Assembly (NCBI RefSeq): GCF_030157465.1
Contig: NZ_JAOAUU010000005.1
Span: 1 to 64,000, forward strand
DNA from: Zoogloea sp.
GTDB taxonomy: Bacteria > Pseudomonadota > Gammaproteobacteria > Burkholderiales > Rhodocyclaceae
Reading direction: 5' to 3'
DNA: 64,000 nt
This document shows, one piece after another, positions 7,886-16,978 of this stretch (the stretch's first letter is position 1; the number at the start of each line of letters is the position of its first letter). The position numbers and the translations under genes were made by a program. The notes below the pieces were generated by a model, which saw nothing but the letters and a program-made list of their open reading frames with translations, was not told the DNA's origin and ran no database searches.

Positions 7886-8833
7886 TTATGCAGTAGCCGG
7901 AATCAGGAAGTCGTCGGAGATGCGGCAGCCCAGATCGAAGATGCGATCGCGGAAATCTTCGAGGTACTTACGCATGCCGCGTTCGAAGATCCGCTCGATG
8001 CGCCCGAAGTGCAGATGCGATTCGAGTTCGCCAGCGAGTCGCTCGGTTTCGGCCGAGCGGGCGTTGGCGACGCGGCTCAGGTTGGTGTGGACTTCCTTCA
8101 GACAGCGCGCCAGGGAGCGCGGCATGTCGGCACGCAGGATCAGCAGTTCGGCAACGCGCATGGGGGTGATCTGATCGCGGTAGACCTTGCGATAGACCTC
8201 GAAGGCTGACACCGAATGCAGGAGCGCGCTCCACTGGTAGTAGTCGCTGGTGTGGGTGTCATCCTCGGCCCCGGGCAACAGGTTGAGGTATTTGACCTCG
8301 AGGATGCGCGCGGTGTTGTCGGCACGCTCGAGGAAGGTGCCGAGACGGATGAAGCGCAGGGCTTCGTCCTGCAGCATGGTGCCGATGGTGACGCCGCGAG
8401 AGAGGTGCGAGCGGTACTTGACCCATTCGAAGAAGGCTTCCGGCCCGCTCTCCATGAGCTTGGCCAGCGTGAAATCACGCATCTTGAGCCAGCTGGCGTT
8501 GGAGGTTTCCCACAACTCCGAGGTCAAGGTGCCGCGCACGGCATGGGCATTCTCGCGGCTGGCGCGCAGGCAGCGGTAGATGCTGCCCGGGTTGTCGCGA
8601 TCGAAGATCATGAACTCGAGCACGGCCTCGGTGCTGAAGACCGGATGCCGGGCGAGGAATGCGTCCTGCAGCTCCATGATCTTGAGCATTCCGTCCCACA
8701 TCGCCTCGACGTCCTCTCCGTTCTGGGGCAGGAGGCTCAGGCGATAGGTTACGTCGAGAATGCGCGCGGTGTTTTCGGCACGCTCCATGTAGCGTGCCAT
8801 CCAGAATAGATGGTCTGCGGTTCGGCTTAGCAT
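7886..8833 (-). CDS. Alpha-E domain protein (DUF403)
   Basis: 315-residue all-helical alpha-E family protein, beginning with the family motif MLSRTADHLFWMARYMERAENTA split here as MLSRTADHLF then WMARYMERAE. The family is almost always encoded with a circularly permuted ATP-grasp protein, as here: the ATP-grasp stop and this start are 1 bp apart, so they are translationally coupled. The molecular role is unsettled; comparative work placed these proteins in peptide-ligase and proteasome-like (Anbu) gene clusters, suggesting peptide tag synthesis or modification. No transglutaminase or Anbu gene is present nearby, so this is the reduced two-gene form. Confidence 0.88.
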   Translation of the reverse strand: MLSRTADHLFWMARYMERAENTARILDVTYRLSLLPQNGEDVEAMWDGMLKIMELQDAFLARHPVFSTEAVLEFMIFDRDNPGSIYRCLRASRENAHAVRGTLTSELWETSNASWLKMRDFTLAKLMESGPEAFFEWVKYRSHLSRGVTIGTMLQDEALRFIRLGTFLERADNTARILEVKYLNLLPGAEDDTHTSDYYQWSALLHSVSAFEVYRKVYRDQITPMRVAELLILRADMPRSLARCLKEVHTNLSRVANARSAETERLAGELESHLHFGRIERIFERGMRKYLEDFRDRIFDLGCRISDDFLIPATA

Positions 8834-8834
8834 G

Positions 8835-10253
8835 TCAGGCCTCCAGTACCCAGGTGTCTTTGGTGCCGCCGCCTTGCGACGAGTTCACCACCAGCGATCC
8901 TTCGTTCAGCGCGACGCGGGTCAGCCCGCCCGGCACCAGTTGCACTTCGCTGCCGGAAAGCACGAAGGGGCGCAGATCCAGGTGGCGCGGCGCAACGCCG
9001 CTATCGACGAAGGTCGGACAATTCGAAAGGGCCAGCGTGGGCTGGGCGATGTATTTTTCGGGGTTGGCTTCGAGATACTTGCGGAAGGTTGCGATCTGCT
9101 CCTTCGTCGAAGCCGGGCCGACGAGCATGCCGTAGCCACCCGCCCCGTGCACTTCCTTCACGACCAGCTCCGACAGGTGCGCCAGGGTGTAGGCGAGGTC
9201 TTCCGGCTTGCGGCACATGTAGGTGGGCACGTTGTTGAGGATCGGCTCCTCGCCCAGGTAGAAGCGGATCATCTCGGGCACGTAGGGGTAGATCGACTTG
9301 TCGTCGGCTACGCCGGTGCCGATTGCGTTGGAGAGCGTGACCCGCCCCGCGCGGTAGGCGTCGAGCAGGCCCGGCACGCCGATCATCGAATCCTTGCGGA
9401 AGGCCTTGGGATCGAGGAAGTCGTCATCCACGCGGCGATAGATTACGTCCACCCGGCGCGGCCCCTGGGTGGTGCGCATGTAGACCTGGTCTTCGCGAAC
9501 GAAGAGATCCTGCCCTTCCACCAGTTCCACGCCCATTTGCTGGGCCAGGAAGGCGTGTTCGAAATAGGCGCTGTTGTGCGCTCCCGGCGTCATGACGACC
9601 ACGGTCGGATCGGTCACGCCCACTGGCGCGACGCTGCGCAGCGTGTGCAGCAGAACGTCCGGATAGTGCTCGACCGGCGCAATCCGGTGGCGTGCAAAAA
9701 GCTCGGGGAAGAGACGCATCATCATGCGCCGGTCTTCGAGCATGTAGGACACGCCGGAGGGCACACGCAGGTTGTCTTCCAGCACGTAGAACTCGCCGGC
9801 CCCGGCGCGCACCACATCCACACCGGCAATGTGGGCATAGACGTTACACGGCACATCAACGCCCTTCATCTCGGGGCGGTACTGGGCGTTATTGAGAACC
9901 TGCTCGGCAGGAATGCGGCCGGCCCGGAGAATGTCCTGGTCGTGGTAGATATCGTGGATGAAGGCATTGAGTGCCTTGACCCGCTGGCGCATGCCAGTTT
10001 CAAGCCCCTTCCATTCCGCAGCGGGAATGATGCGCGGGATGATGTCGAAGGGGATGAGTCGCTCGGTTCCCGACTCTTCGCCATACACAGCAAAAGTGAT
10101 GCCGTAGCGATGAAAAAGGGAATCAGCCTCTGCACGCTTGCGGGCGATGCGCTCTGAAGGTGTGTCGCGCAGCCACGCGGCGTAAGCCGCGTAATGGGCA
10201 CGAACGCTCCCGTCGTCCGCCGTCATTTCATTGAAGAATTTATTGTTGGCCAT
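8835..10253 (-). CDS. Circularly permuted ATP-grasp type 2 protein
   Basis: 472-residue member of the circularly permuted ATP-grasp family (DUF404/DUF407), predicted to ligate a carboxylate to an amine with ATP. Recognisable family blocks are the N-terminal RYGITFAVYGE, FDIIPRIIPAAEW, the metal/ATP-binding stretch around PGAHNSAYFEHAFLAQQMG and VKEVHGAGGYGMLVGP near the C-terminal half. Length is normal. It is the first gene of the pair with the alpha-E protein. The substrate is unknown for the family; a short peptide or amino-acid ligase activity is inferred from fold and gene neighbourhood only. Confidence 0.88.
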   Translation of the reverse strand: MANNKFFNEMTADDGSVRAHYAAYAAWLRDTPSERIARKRAEADSLFHRYGITFAVYGEESGTERLIPFDIIPRIIPAAEWKGLETGMRQRVKALNAFIHDIYHDQDILRAGRIPAEQVLNNAQYRPEMKGVDVPCNVYAHIAGVDVVRAGAGEFYVLEDNLRVPSGVSYMLEDRRMMMRLFPELFARHRIAPVEHYPDVLLHTLRSVAPVGVTDPTVVVMTPGAHNSAYFEHAFLAQQMGVELVEGQDLFVREDQVYMRTTQGPRRVDVIYRRVDDDFLDPKAFRKDSMIGVPGLLDAYRAGRVTLSNAIGTGVADDKSIYPYVPEMIRFYLGEEPILNNVPTYMCRKPEDLAYTLAHLSELVVKEVHGAGGYGMLVGPASTKEQIATFRKYLEANPEKYIAQPTLALSNCPTFVDSGVAPRHLDLRPFVLSGSEVQLVPGGLTRVALNEGSLVVNSSQGGGTKDTWVLEA

Positions 10254-10560
10254 CAGCAGTCGCCTGTCATGTTTTGAAGCGGGAATACCACTTTTTGATT
10301 AGCGAGAAGCGTGCCAGGCAAAAAATCCCGAAAAACAAAACACTTGACGGCACATCGCGCCCAACTTGCACCAAAACAGTGCCCTTACGCCGGATGGGTG
10401 ATTCCACGATGCAACAAATCGGTGCGTGAGAGATCAAGCGTAGCCGCCGGGGTGCTGCAGGCGGAGGGAACGAGATACGCCGCGCACAAGAAGATTGATG
10501 ACGGCTGGGGCGTGGTGCTCTCGGCCGCAGCTGCAGCCAAGGCGCCCCCGGAAGAATGTA
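10254..10560. other. Intergenic region upstream of the ATP-grasp pair
   Basis: About 300 bp between two leftward genes. It should hold the promoter of the ATP-grasp/alpha-E pair and the end of the proQ transcript, but I find no convincing -35/-10 pair, terminator or small gene. Confidence 0.5.
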
Positions 10561-11001
10561 TTACTTGCGGCCGAACTTTTCAGCGAGTTCAGTCAGTTTG
10601 CGGAGGCGTTCCTGTTCCGCGGCCACGGCGGCGGCGGCTGCGGCCTGCTGGGCTTTCTCGGCCTTGTGCTTGTCGGCACGGGCCTTGAAGTGCTCGCGCA
10701 GGGTCTGCGAGGCAAGTTCGCGCTGGGCAGGCGACACCGGATCGGCCGGGCTGCCGTCAAGATTGAAGCGCACTTCTGCGCTTTGCAGCGACTTCAGGTA
10801 GGGAATCGATCGCGTATGCAAGCCCATCGCCGGCCTCAGGAGCTTTTTGCTGAAGTCGGGGCGCAGCGCCATCAGTTGCTTGTCGATGCCGATCGCGAGC
10901 GGTTTGAAGTCGCCAAAAACCGCGAACTCCTGACGCAAGGCTTTGAGCATGTCTTTCGACGTCTGGATTTCGGCAGAGTCCGGTGCGTTTTTTTCTTCCA
11001 T
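10561..11001 (-). CDS. ProQ/FinO-domain RNA chaperone
   Basis: 146-residue protein with a single ProQ/FinO RNA-binding domain spanning about residues 18-110: ALRQEFAVFGDFKPLAIGI, the basic patch around RPAMGLHTRSIPYLKSL, the RFNLDG turn and SPAQRELASQTLREHFKAR. The C-terminal tail (about 111-146) is alanine-, glutamine- and lysine-rich and probably helical or disordered. Family members bind structured small RNAs and mRNA 3-prime ends and mediate sRNA-mRNA pairing. Like other short betaproteobacterial versions it lacks the long linker and Tudor-like C-terminal domain of E. coli ProQ. It is transcribed alone. Confidence 0.85.
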   Translation of the reverse strand: MEEKNAPDSAEIQTSKDMLKALRQEFAVFGDFKPLAIGIDKQLMALRPDFSKKLLRPAMGLHTRSIPYLKSLQSAEVRFNLDGSPADPVSPAQRELASQTLREHFKARADKHKAEKAQQAAAAAAVAAEQERLRKLTELAEKFGRK

Positions 11002-11388
11002 CGAGGATAAAGGTTCAGTTTTCGAAGGGTAATGATGTTAGCATCCCGGCCGGACTCGCGCTCCGAGTATCGAAGCTTGCCGCGGCATGACGCACACCCG
11101 AAAGCACCGCGGAATCCACAGCATGGCCAACCGGCGGGCAGAGTTCGAGTTCGACCGGGGCCTGCCCGCTCAATCAGCGTTGGTCAGCACGGAATCCTTC
11201 CAGCCCCTTGCCTTTATGCGGGGAAAATCAAAATCTATTTCTTTAGATATAGGTTTAATCGTTACAATCCCGACTGTTTTCAGCCTCTTACCAAAATTAG
11301 CCCGGTTTTCGCTTAGATGCCGAGGGCACCGCTCACAGCCTTGCCAAGCCCCCCATTCCCCCTCTCCCCCCGCCGCATCCGCAAAGCG
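11002..11388. other. Divergent control region between proQ and the hybrid kinase
   Basis: 387 bp with an AT-rich core around 11228-11300 likely to contain the kinase promoter, and an AT-rich stretch near 11015-11045 for proQ. Open frames in it have no protein-like features. Confidence 0.5.
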
Positions 11389-13323
11389 ATGAGCCGCCTG
11401 CTGCTTGATCTTTCGATCAGGCAGCAGATCGTTCTCGTCGCAATTTTCACGACCGTAGTCGGACTTGCTGCCGTGCTCGTCTTCCTTCTTGCCGGTGAGC
11501 TTCAATCCGCGGCCCGCATGCGCCAGGAGAGCGCCGAAAGCCTGACCCGGCTGCTTGCGGTGAATGGCGCCACCGCCCTCGCAAGCCGTGCCCCGGAATC
11601 AGCTGGCGAAATTCTCGCCACGCTCGGCGCCGACAGCACGGTCATCGCCGTCACCCTGCGCCTGCCGGACGGTAGCGAATTTGCCCGCTACCGCAGCCCG
11701 CAGCGCGCCCACGGCAACGCAGGGGCTTGCCCGCAGCCCGGCCGATCGCACGGTGCGCTGAACGCCCTGCTCTTCGAACCATTCCTGAAGGTCACCCGGC
11801 CAGTGCGCTCCGGCACGCAACACCTCGGCACCGTAGAGGCCTGCTTCGACCTGTCGCCCCTGAACGATCTGGTTCGCCAGCGGCTTCTCACGGCACTCGC
11901 CATTCTCGGCGTCGCCGGCATGCTTGCCTGGATTCTCGCCGCCCGCCTGCAGCGCCTGATCGCAACACCCGTCAGGCACCTTGCCCGGCAGATGGAAAAA
12001 GTCGGCACCACACGCAACTACGCGGTGCGTGTTGCGGCCGCCAGCGACAACGAAATCGGCACGCTGATGAACGGATTCAACGCCATGCTCGACCAGATCG
12101 AGGCCCGGGATGCCGATCTGCGCGTGGCCAAACAGGCTGCAGAAGAGGCCAACCAGGCCAAGTCCTTGTTCCTCGCCAGCGTCAGCCACGAAATCCGCAC
12201 CCCGATGAACGGCGTCATCGGAATGGCCGATCTGCTCGCCTTCACCCGGCTCGATGACGAACAGCAGCGACTCCTCCGCCACATCCGCCTGTCGGCCGAC
12301 AGCCTGATGCGGGTCATCAACGACATTCTCGACTTCTCGAAGCTCGAAGCCGGGCGCATGGCGGTCGAGGCCATTTCGTGCAACCCGCGGGAGATCGTCG
12401 AGGACGTGGCCGCTTTCTTCCAGCCACAGGCGTGTGAAAAGGGGCTGTTGATCCAGTGCCGGATTGCCGACACCCTGCCCGTCGTGATCGAAGCCGACCC
12501 GATCCGCCTGCGCCAGATCCTCAGCAACCTGATCGCCAACGCGCTCAAGTTCACCAGCCAGGGCGAGATCACGCTGCGCCTCGACCACCGACGCCTCGAC
12601 AGCATCGACGGCCCCCGGGCCCTGCTGCACTTCAGCGTCGCCGACAACGGAATCGGCATCGATCCGGCGGTCGTGCCGCGCCTCTTCACCCCCTTTACCC
12701 AGGCCGACAGCTCCTACGCGCGGCGCTTTGGCGGCACCGGGCTGGGCCTGGCCATCTGCCAGCAACTGGTGGATCTGATGGGCGGCGAGATCGGCGTGGA
12801 CAGCGATCCCGGCCAGGGCTCCAACTTCTGGTTTACGGTGACCGTACCGATCCGCCAGGACGCCCGCCTGTCTGCAAACGTACCGCACCACCCTCTCGAC
12901 AACACCGACACCCGTGCCACCCTGGCCGGCACGCGGGTGCTCGTGGCGGATGACGACAGCGTCAATCAGGTGCTCGCCACCATGCAGCTCGAACAATTCC
13001 ACTGCGAAGTCACCACGGCCAGCAACGGTGCCGAAGTGCTGGCCCTGCTCGAACGCCACCCATTCGACCTGATCCTGATGGACGGAGAGATGCCGGTTCT
13101 GGACGGCTACGAAACCACCCGCCGCATCCGCCAGGCCGAACAGGGCGGCCCGCGCCACATTCCCATCGTCGCCGTATCCGGCAACGCAAGCCTGGACGAC
13201 CAGGAACGCGCCCGTGCCTGCGGGATGGACGACTTCCTGCCCAAGCCCTATAGCCAGGCCGCGCTGCGGGACATGATCGTCCGCCACGTAAAAGCCCGGA
13301 AACCGGAACTCAGGGTGGCCTGA
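11389..13323 (+). CDS. Hybrid sensor histidine kinase with C-terminal receiver
   Basis: 644 residues from the ATG at 11389 (an ATG at 11317 would add a proline-rich, unlikely leader). Order: transmembrane helix 1 (about 12-36), a periplasmic sensor loop of about 125 residues, transmembrane helix 2 (about 164-186), HAMP (186-238), HisKA with phospho-accepting His267 in [11 protein letters not shown], HATPase_c with N, G1 and G2 boxes ([17 protein letters not shown]), then a receiver with acidic DDD, phospho-acceptor Asp565 in LMDGEMPV and the lysine in PKPYS. All catalytic residues are present. No Hpt or output gene follows, so the phosphorelay partner is elsewhere. The signal is unknown; the loop resembles CHASE-type small-molecule sensors only loosely. 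Confidence 0.9.
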   Translation: MSRLLLDLSIRQQIVLVAIFTTVVGLAAVLVFLLAGELQSAARMRQESAESLTRLLAVNGATALASRAPESAGEILATLGADSTVIAVTLRLPDGSEFARYRSPQRAHGNAGACPQPGRSHGALNALLFEPFLKVTRPVRSGTQHLGTVEACFDLSPLNDLVRQRLLTALAILGVAGMLAWILAARLQRLIATPVRHLARQMEKVGTTRNYAVRVAAASDNEIGTLMNGFNAMLDQIEARDADLRVAKQAAEEANQAKSLFLASVSHEIRTPMNGVIGMADLLAFTRLDDEQQRLLRHIRLSADSLMRVINDILDFSKLEAGRMAVEAISCNPREIVEDVAAFFQPQACEKGLLIQCRIADTLPVVIEADPIRLRQILSNLIANALKFTSQGEITLRLDHRRLDSIDGPRALLHFSVADNGIGIDPAVVPRLFTPFTQADSSYARRFGGTGLGLAICQQLVDLMGGEIGVDSDPGQGSNFWFTVTVPIRQDARLSANVPHHPLDNTDTRATLAGTRVLVADDDSVNQVLATMQLEQFHCEVTTASNGAEVLALLERHPFDLILMDGEMPVLDGYETTRRIRQAEQGGPRHIPIVAVSGNASLDDQERARACGMDDFLPKPYSQAALRDMIVRHVKARKPELRVA

Positions 13324-13457
13324 CGGGCCCCCACCCGATCGATACACGCGATTGACACAAGCACGGCAATAGCACCGCCCGACGCCTGGCGCAGCGCCCG
13401 CGCACCCCGCGGAAAAGACTGTGCCAGAATGCAGCCCCCCGCCGAAGCCGCTCCGCC

Positions 13458-14126
13458 ATGCCCACCCCGCCGCCGCTGATCTACTCGCCCCCGCCTGGCG
13501 CACCCTGCGTGCTGTACATCGACGAAGCATTGATCGTTCTCGACAAGCCGTCGGGCCTACTGTCGGTGCCGGGCCGCGGCCCGGCCAACGCCGACAGCCT
13601 GGCCACCCGCGTGCAGGCCGAATATCCCGACGCGCGCATCGTGCATCGCCTGGACATGGCCACCTCGGGGTTGATCGTCATGGCGCGCGGCGCGGCCATG
13701 GAGCGCCGTCTCAGCATCGCCTTCCAGCAACGACAGGTCGAAAAGCGTTACGTGGCGGTGGTTACCGGAAAACCCGACGCACAGAGCGGCGAAGTGAATC
13801 TGCCGCTGATCTGCGACTGGCCTAACCGGCCACGGCAAAAGGTGGATTTCGAACTCGGCAAAGCCTCGCTCAGCGTCTACGCGCTGCTGTCGCACGACAC
13901 CGCCAGCAACACCAGCCGCGTCGACCTGCGCCCCCACACCGGGCGCACCCACCAGTTGCGGGTGCACATGCAGGCGATCGGCCACGCCATTCTTGGCGAC
14001 GAGCTCTACGCCGATGAAGCCACCTGCAAGGCCGCTCCACGCCTGCTTCTGCACGCAACGGAACTGACCCTGCCCCATCCGCTCACGGGGCAGCCAATCC
14101 GGCTGCTAAGCCCGCCGCCGTTCTAG
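13458..14126 (+). CDS. rluA: Pseudouridine synthase RluA-type
   Basis: 222-residue RluA-family pseudouridine synthase. The catalytic motif HRLDMATSG (Asp66) matches the RluA subgroup, and the C-terminal RPHTGRTHQLRVHMQAIGH motif is intact. There is no S4 domain, as expected for RluA, which in E. coli modifies 23S rRNA U746 and tRNA U32. Length is close to E. coli RluA (219). It stands alone between the hybrid kinase and a small cysteine protein. Assignment to RluA rather than another S4-less subgroup rests on the motif and length. Confidence 0.85.
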   Translation: MPTPPPLIYSPPPGAPCVLYIDEALIVLDKPSGLLSVPGRGPANADSLATRVQAEYPDARIVHRLDMATSGLIVMARGAAMERRLSIAFQQRQVEKRYVAVVTGKPDAQSGEVNLPLICDWPNRPRQKVDFELGKASLSVYALLSHDTASNTSRVDLRPHTGRTHQLRVHMQAIGHAILGDELYADEATCKAAPRLLLHATELTLPHPLTGQPIRLLSPPPF

Positions 14127-14339
14127 AGGCCCCTGCCTGATCCTGCTTCCGCTCGCTGCCGGCCAAGCGCCGACACGTGCTGCGGGCGAGGATCTGCTGA
14201 ACGGACGGCAATACCCGGCAGCCTGATAACTTCCGTCATCGTCCTGAAACCTGCAGAAAGCATCCTGCGAAAGGATTCTGGAGGCGTGCCTGCAGCCCCG
14301 GCCACGCCAACGCATGGGATACGCCGTGACGAGGAAACA

Positions 14340-14579
14340 GTGACAAACAAAGTCTATTGCTACCACTGCATGACCTACCACCACCCGGAAACGATGCGAA
14401 AAATGATGACCCGCTCGGGTGTTCGCTGGCGCTGTATCCGCTCCATCGAGGCGACGCGTGGCAGCCTGAAAGAGCGCGACGCCTTCGGCGAACAGCAATC
14501 CGAACTCAATCGTGCCCAAGCCCGCGCCTATCAGGAAAGCGTGATGCCGGGACGAAGGCTGGCGACGCTCTCCTGCTAA
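14340..14579 (+). CDS. Small conserved-looking Cys/His protein of unknown function
   Basis: 79 residues starting at GTG 14340, which has GAGGAAACA directly upstream; the longer ATG-initiated frame from 14286 has an unprotein-like proline/alanine leader. The N-terminus carries YCYHCMTYHH and, about 20 residues on, RWRC, a spacing that could bind one metal ion (C-x2-C, H-H, C). The remainder is charged and helical, with ERDAFGEQQ. I do not recognise a named family, although similar short proteins may occur in relatives. It could be a small zinc-binding regulator or a translation-associated protein; no function is assigned. Confidence 0.6.
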   Translation: MTNKVYCYHCMTYHHPETMRKMMTRSGVRWRCIRSIEATRGSLKERDAFGEQQSELNRAQARAYQESVMPGRRLATLSC

Positions 14580-14694
14580 CCATCGCTTGGCCGCGGCCGG
14601 GCGGTGGTGGCGCTAAAAAAAGGGTTCTAACCGGGGCTGACCGAACTCAGCTTGTCGCCACGCTTTTACGACAACGGACGACGCTCGCCCGCGC

Positions 14695-15345
14695 TTACCT
14701 CGCAGCAGCTTGCGCCTGCGCAGCGGGAAGCGGCACGACGCCAACACCCGCAGCGGCAACGCGAGGCGGGTGACGCAGGAGCCCCCACACCAGCGCAGCA
14801 AGTTCGGCGCCATCAACTGGCGGGTCGACCAGCATGATCCCATCGGGCAGACGCGCACTCACCGTGGCCCGGTCTGCGCCGGAAGCGAGCAGGACCACCA
14901 CCCGCATCGCCTTTTCGCGCACGTGTCCGGCGAGGGAATGGATCATCCGGAAGAAATCCAGACCGGTCACGCCCAGGTCGATGATCAAGACATCCGGCGG
15001 CGTCTCGCCGATCCGGATGAGCCCCTCGAAGCCGCTCGCAGCCGTACTGATGGTGCACATGGACAGCGCATGGCGAAGCTGCTTCTGCAACCCGGCCCGC
15101 TCTTCATCGTTCTCCCGCAGAAGCAGGATCCCGAACGGCCGATCTTCGACCACGCCGGCCCGACGCTGCTCGTCGAGCAGCCGATCAACCGATTCGACCA
15201 GAATCCTGCGATGCCCGCCCGGCGTCTTCCATGCCCTGAGACGCCCGTCCTCGACCCATAGCTGGGCGGTGCGAACGCTGATGCCGAGCAGGCTGGCCGC
15301 GTCACGGGTTGAGCATGTCAAAGAAGGATGGGCGTCGTGGTTCAT
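14695..15345 (-). CDS. Excisionase-type HTH protein with a degenerate receiver domain
   Basis: 216 residues. Residues about 10-60 form a MerR/excisionase-type winged helix (STRDAASLLGISVRTAQLWV, then KTPGGHRRI), the DNA-binding module. Residues 72-185 have the alternating pattern of a response-regulator receiver. Asp123 sits at the phospho-acceptor position (IIDLGVTG), but the N-terminal acidic pair is REND and the conserved lysine before PVD is aspartate (residue 174). It therefore probably responds to protein contacts or a ligand rather than to phosphorylation. The alanine-rich tail (190-216) has no domain. It lies directly downstream of an antiporter gene on the same strand, with its own AT-rich promoter region. 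Confidence 0.75.
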   Translation of the reverse strand: MNHDAHPSLTCSTRDAASLLGISVRTAQLWVEDGRLRAWKTPGGHRRILVESVDRLLDEQRRAGVVEDRPFGILLLRENDEERAGLQKQLRHALSMCTISTAASGFEGLIRIGETPPDVLIIDLGVTGLDFFRMIHSLAGHVREKAMRVVVLLASGADRATVSARLPDGIMLVDPPVDGAELAALVWGLLRHPPRVAAAGVGVVPLPAAQAQAAAR

Positions 15346-15379
15346 AGCAATGGAACAATCAGATTTTTTGTATTATCAC

Positions 15380-15429
15380 TTTTAACGATTAAAAAAATAA
15401 AGACGTTTTTAATGTTTTTGACGTTTTTT
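15380..15429. promoter_or_regulatory. Palindrome and direct repeats upstream of the HTH/pseudo-receiver gene
   Basis: TTTTAA-CGA-TTAAAA (15380-15394) is a perfect inverted repeat. GACGTTTTT occurs at 15402-15410 and again at 15420-15428, 18 bp apart. These lie 35-85 bp before the start codon and could be operator sites for the encoded HTH protein. Confidence 0.4.
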
Positions 15430-15449
15430 AAAACACAGTGAGGCGACCG

Positions 15450-16718
15450 TCACAGCAACTGAAAGGCCAGAATCGCCACACAGGTTGGCGGCAACGCAGC
15501 CAGAAACAGGCCGAGAGGACTCACCGACTCGTCGTCGAAACTCGACTTGAGGATTGCCACCCCCGCCGGATTGGGGGCGTTGGCGATGATCGTGAGGCCG
15601 CCACCCGTCACCGCCCCGGCAACGATTGCATACTTGAAGCTGTCCGAAACGCCGTCCACCTGGGCCGCAAGGTAGGTGAGCGCGGCATTGTCGGTAAGCG
15701 CCGTGAGTGACGTGGCAAGAAAATAGAGCGCCGTCGGCTCGACCCCCACCAGCACATGCTGCAGCCACCATTTCTGCAAGCCGCCAAGCACCACGAGGCC
15801 CGCCAGAAAGAAGGCAACCAGCAGGCCCTCGCGCAGGATCAGCCGATCCTGATGGGTCTTGTAGGCGTCGGTGAAGCCAAGGAACAACAGGAAAATCCCC
15901 ATGAACACGACGGGGTGATGCGCAAAGAAAACGGCCCCGACCAGAAAGCTCAGGTGAATGCCGGCCACCGCAAGCGGTGTGGGCGCGCGGTGGGAGTCGC
16001 TCTCAACCCGTCCTTTGGCCACGAGTTCGCGCCGGAAGATCCAGGTGATCACAAGGGCATTCAGAAGCACCGCGATGGCAGCCTTCCAGCCAAACGTGGA
16101 CAACATGAACGGGGTATCCCACTGCCAGGTGGCCGCAACCATCAGCACGGGCGGCGCGGCAAAATGGGTCAGCGTTCCGCCAATCGAAATATTGACGAAG
16201 AGCATGCCCAGCGTGGCGTACTTCAGGCGGTTGGAGAGGCCCCGCTGGAAGTAGCTGTCACGCAGCATCAGCGCGGCGAGGGTCATGGCCGCCGGCTCCG
16301 TGACAAAGGAACCCAGCAGTGGCACCAGGGACAGGCAAAGAAAGTAGACAGCCAGCGAACTGTGGATGGGAAGCACCGAAGCCAGCAGGCGAACCACGCC
16401 AATCAGGCTGGTGACGATGGGCCGGCTCGCCGCGATCACCATCACCACGAAGACGAACATCGGCTCGGTAAAATCGCGCCCCTCCACGTAGCCTACGGCC
16501 GCATCCTTTCCAGACAGCCAGAACAGCACGGCAACGAGCACGAAAGCCCAGAAGCCAAACACCACCTCCACCTCGCCCAGCAAATGCCAGAGCCCGGCGT
16601 GGCGCGGCTGGATATGGGCCAGATGCGCAAAGAATTTCGTGGAAAACGTATGCACGACCGCTACCGCAAAAACGATGGCGGCGATGATTTCGGGGGTGGA
16701 GGCAGCCGGAAAGCTCAT
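15450..16718 (-). CDS. Putative Na+/H+ antiporter (Na_H_antiport_3 type)
   Basis: 422-residue integral membrane protein with about ten to twelve hydrophobic segments. It resembles the poorly characterised Na+/H+ antiporter family PF07399 (ion-transporter superfamily). Landmarks are the N-terminal VVHTFSTKFFAHLAHIQP, a central SFVTEPAAMTLAALMLRD loop and the C-terminal GGGLTIIANAPNPAGVAIL, which resembles the re-entrant binding motif of NhaD/ArsB-like carriers. No signal peptide. Probably exchanges cations across the cytoplasmic membrane, but transport has not been shown for close relatives as far as I know. The HTH/pseudo-receiver gene follows it. Confidence 0.8.
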   Translation of the reverse strand: MSFPAASTPEIIAAIVFAVAVVHTFSTKFFAHLAHIQPRHAGLWHLLGEVEVVFGFWAFVLVAVLFWLSGKDAAVGYVEGRDFTEPMFVFVVMVIAASRPIVTSLIGVVRLLASVLPIHSSLAVYFLCLSLVPLLGSFVTEPAAMTLAALMLRDSYFQRGLSNRLKYATLGMLFVNISIGGTLTHFAAPPVLMVAATWQWDTPFMLSTFGWKAAIAVLLNALVITWIFRRELVAKGRVESDSHRAPTPLAVAGIHLSFLVGAVFFAHHPVVFMGIFLLFLGFTDAYKTHQDRLILREGLLVAFFLAGLVVLGGLQKWWLQHVLVGVEPTALYFLATSLTALTDNAALTYLAAQVDGVSDSFKYAIVAGAVTGGGLTIIANAPNPAGVAILKSSFDDESVSPLGLFLAALPPTCVAILAFQLL

Positions 16719-16895
16719 GACGGAATGACGTAAAAGGTTTGCTCAAGGGTATCCGTTACCGGCCCCCGGCGGCGTCGAAAATAGTTGCACAACGCGATGC
16801 AAAAACCGAAACCCGGCCGGAGGAACCTGTCCCCACCAGGATTTAAACGGCCTATCCCCGCGTCCGCAGGCAGATGCAGCCGGCTCGCCGCCATG

Positions 16896-16935
16896 AAAAA
16901 CGCCCCTGACGGACAACTCCGTCAGGGGCGTTTTT
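16896..16935. terminator. Bidirectional terminator downstream of acnB
   Basis: Perfect 18-bp inverted repeat (16896-16913 / 16918-16935) with a CAAC loop. It has five As on the left and five Ts on the right, so a T-run is present in both directions. It lies 43 bp beyond the acnB stop. Confidence 0.92.
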
Positions 16936-16978
16936 ATGTCCGAGCCCAGGCCCAAGCCTGGACTTCAGGCAGCATGAC

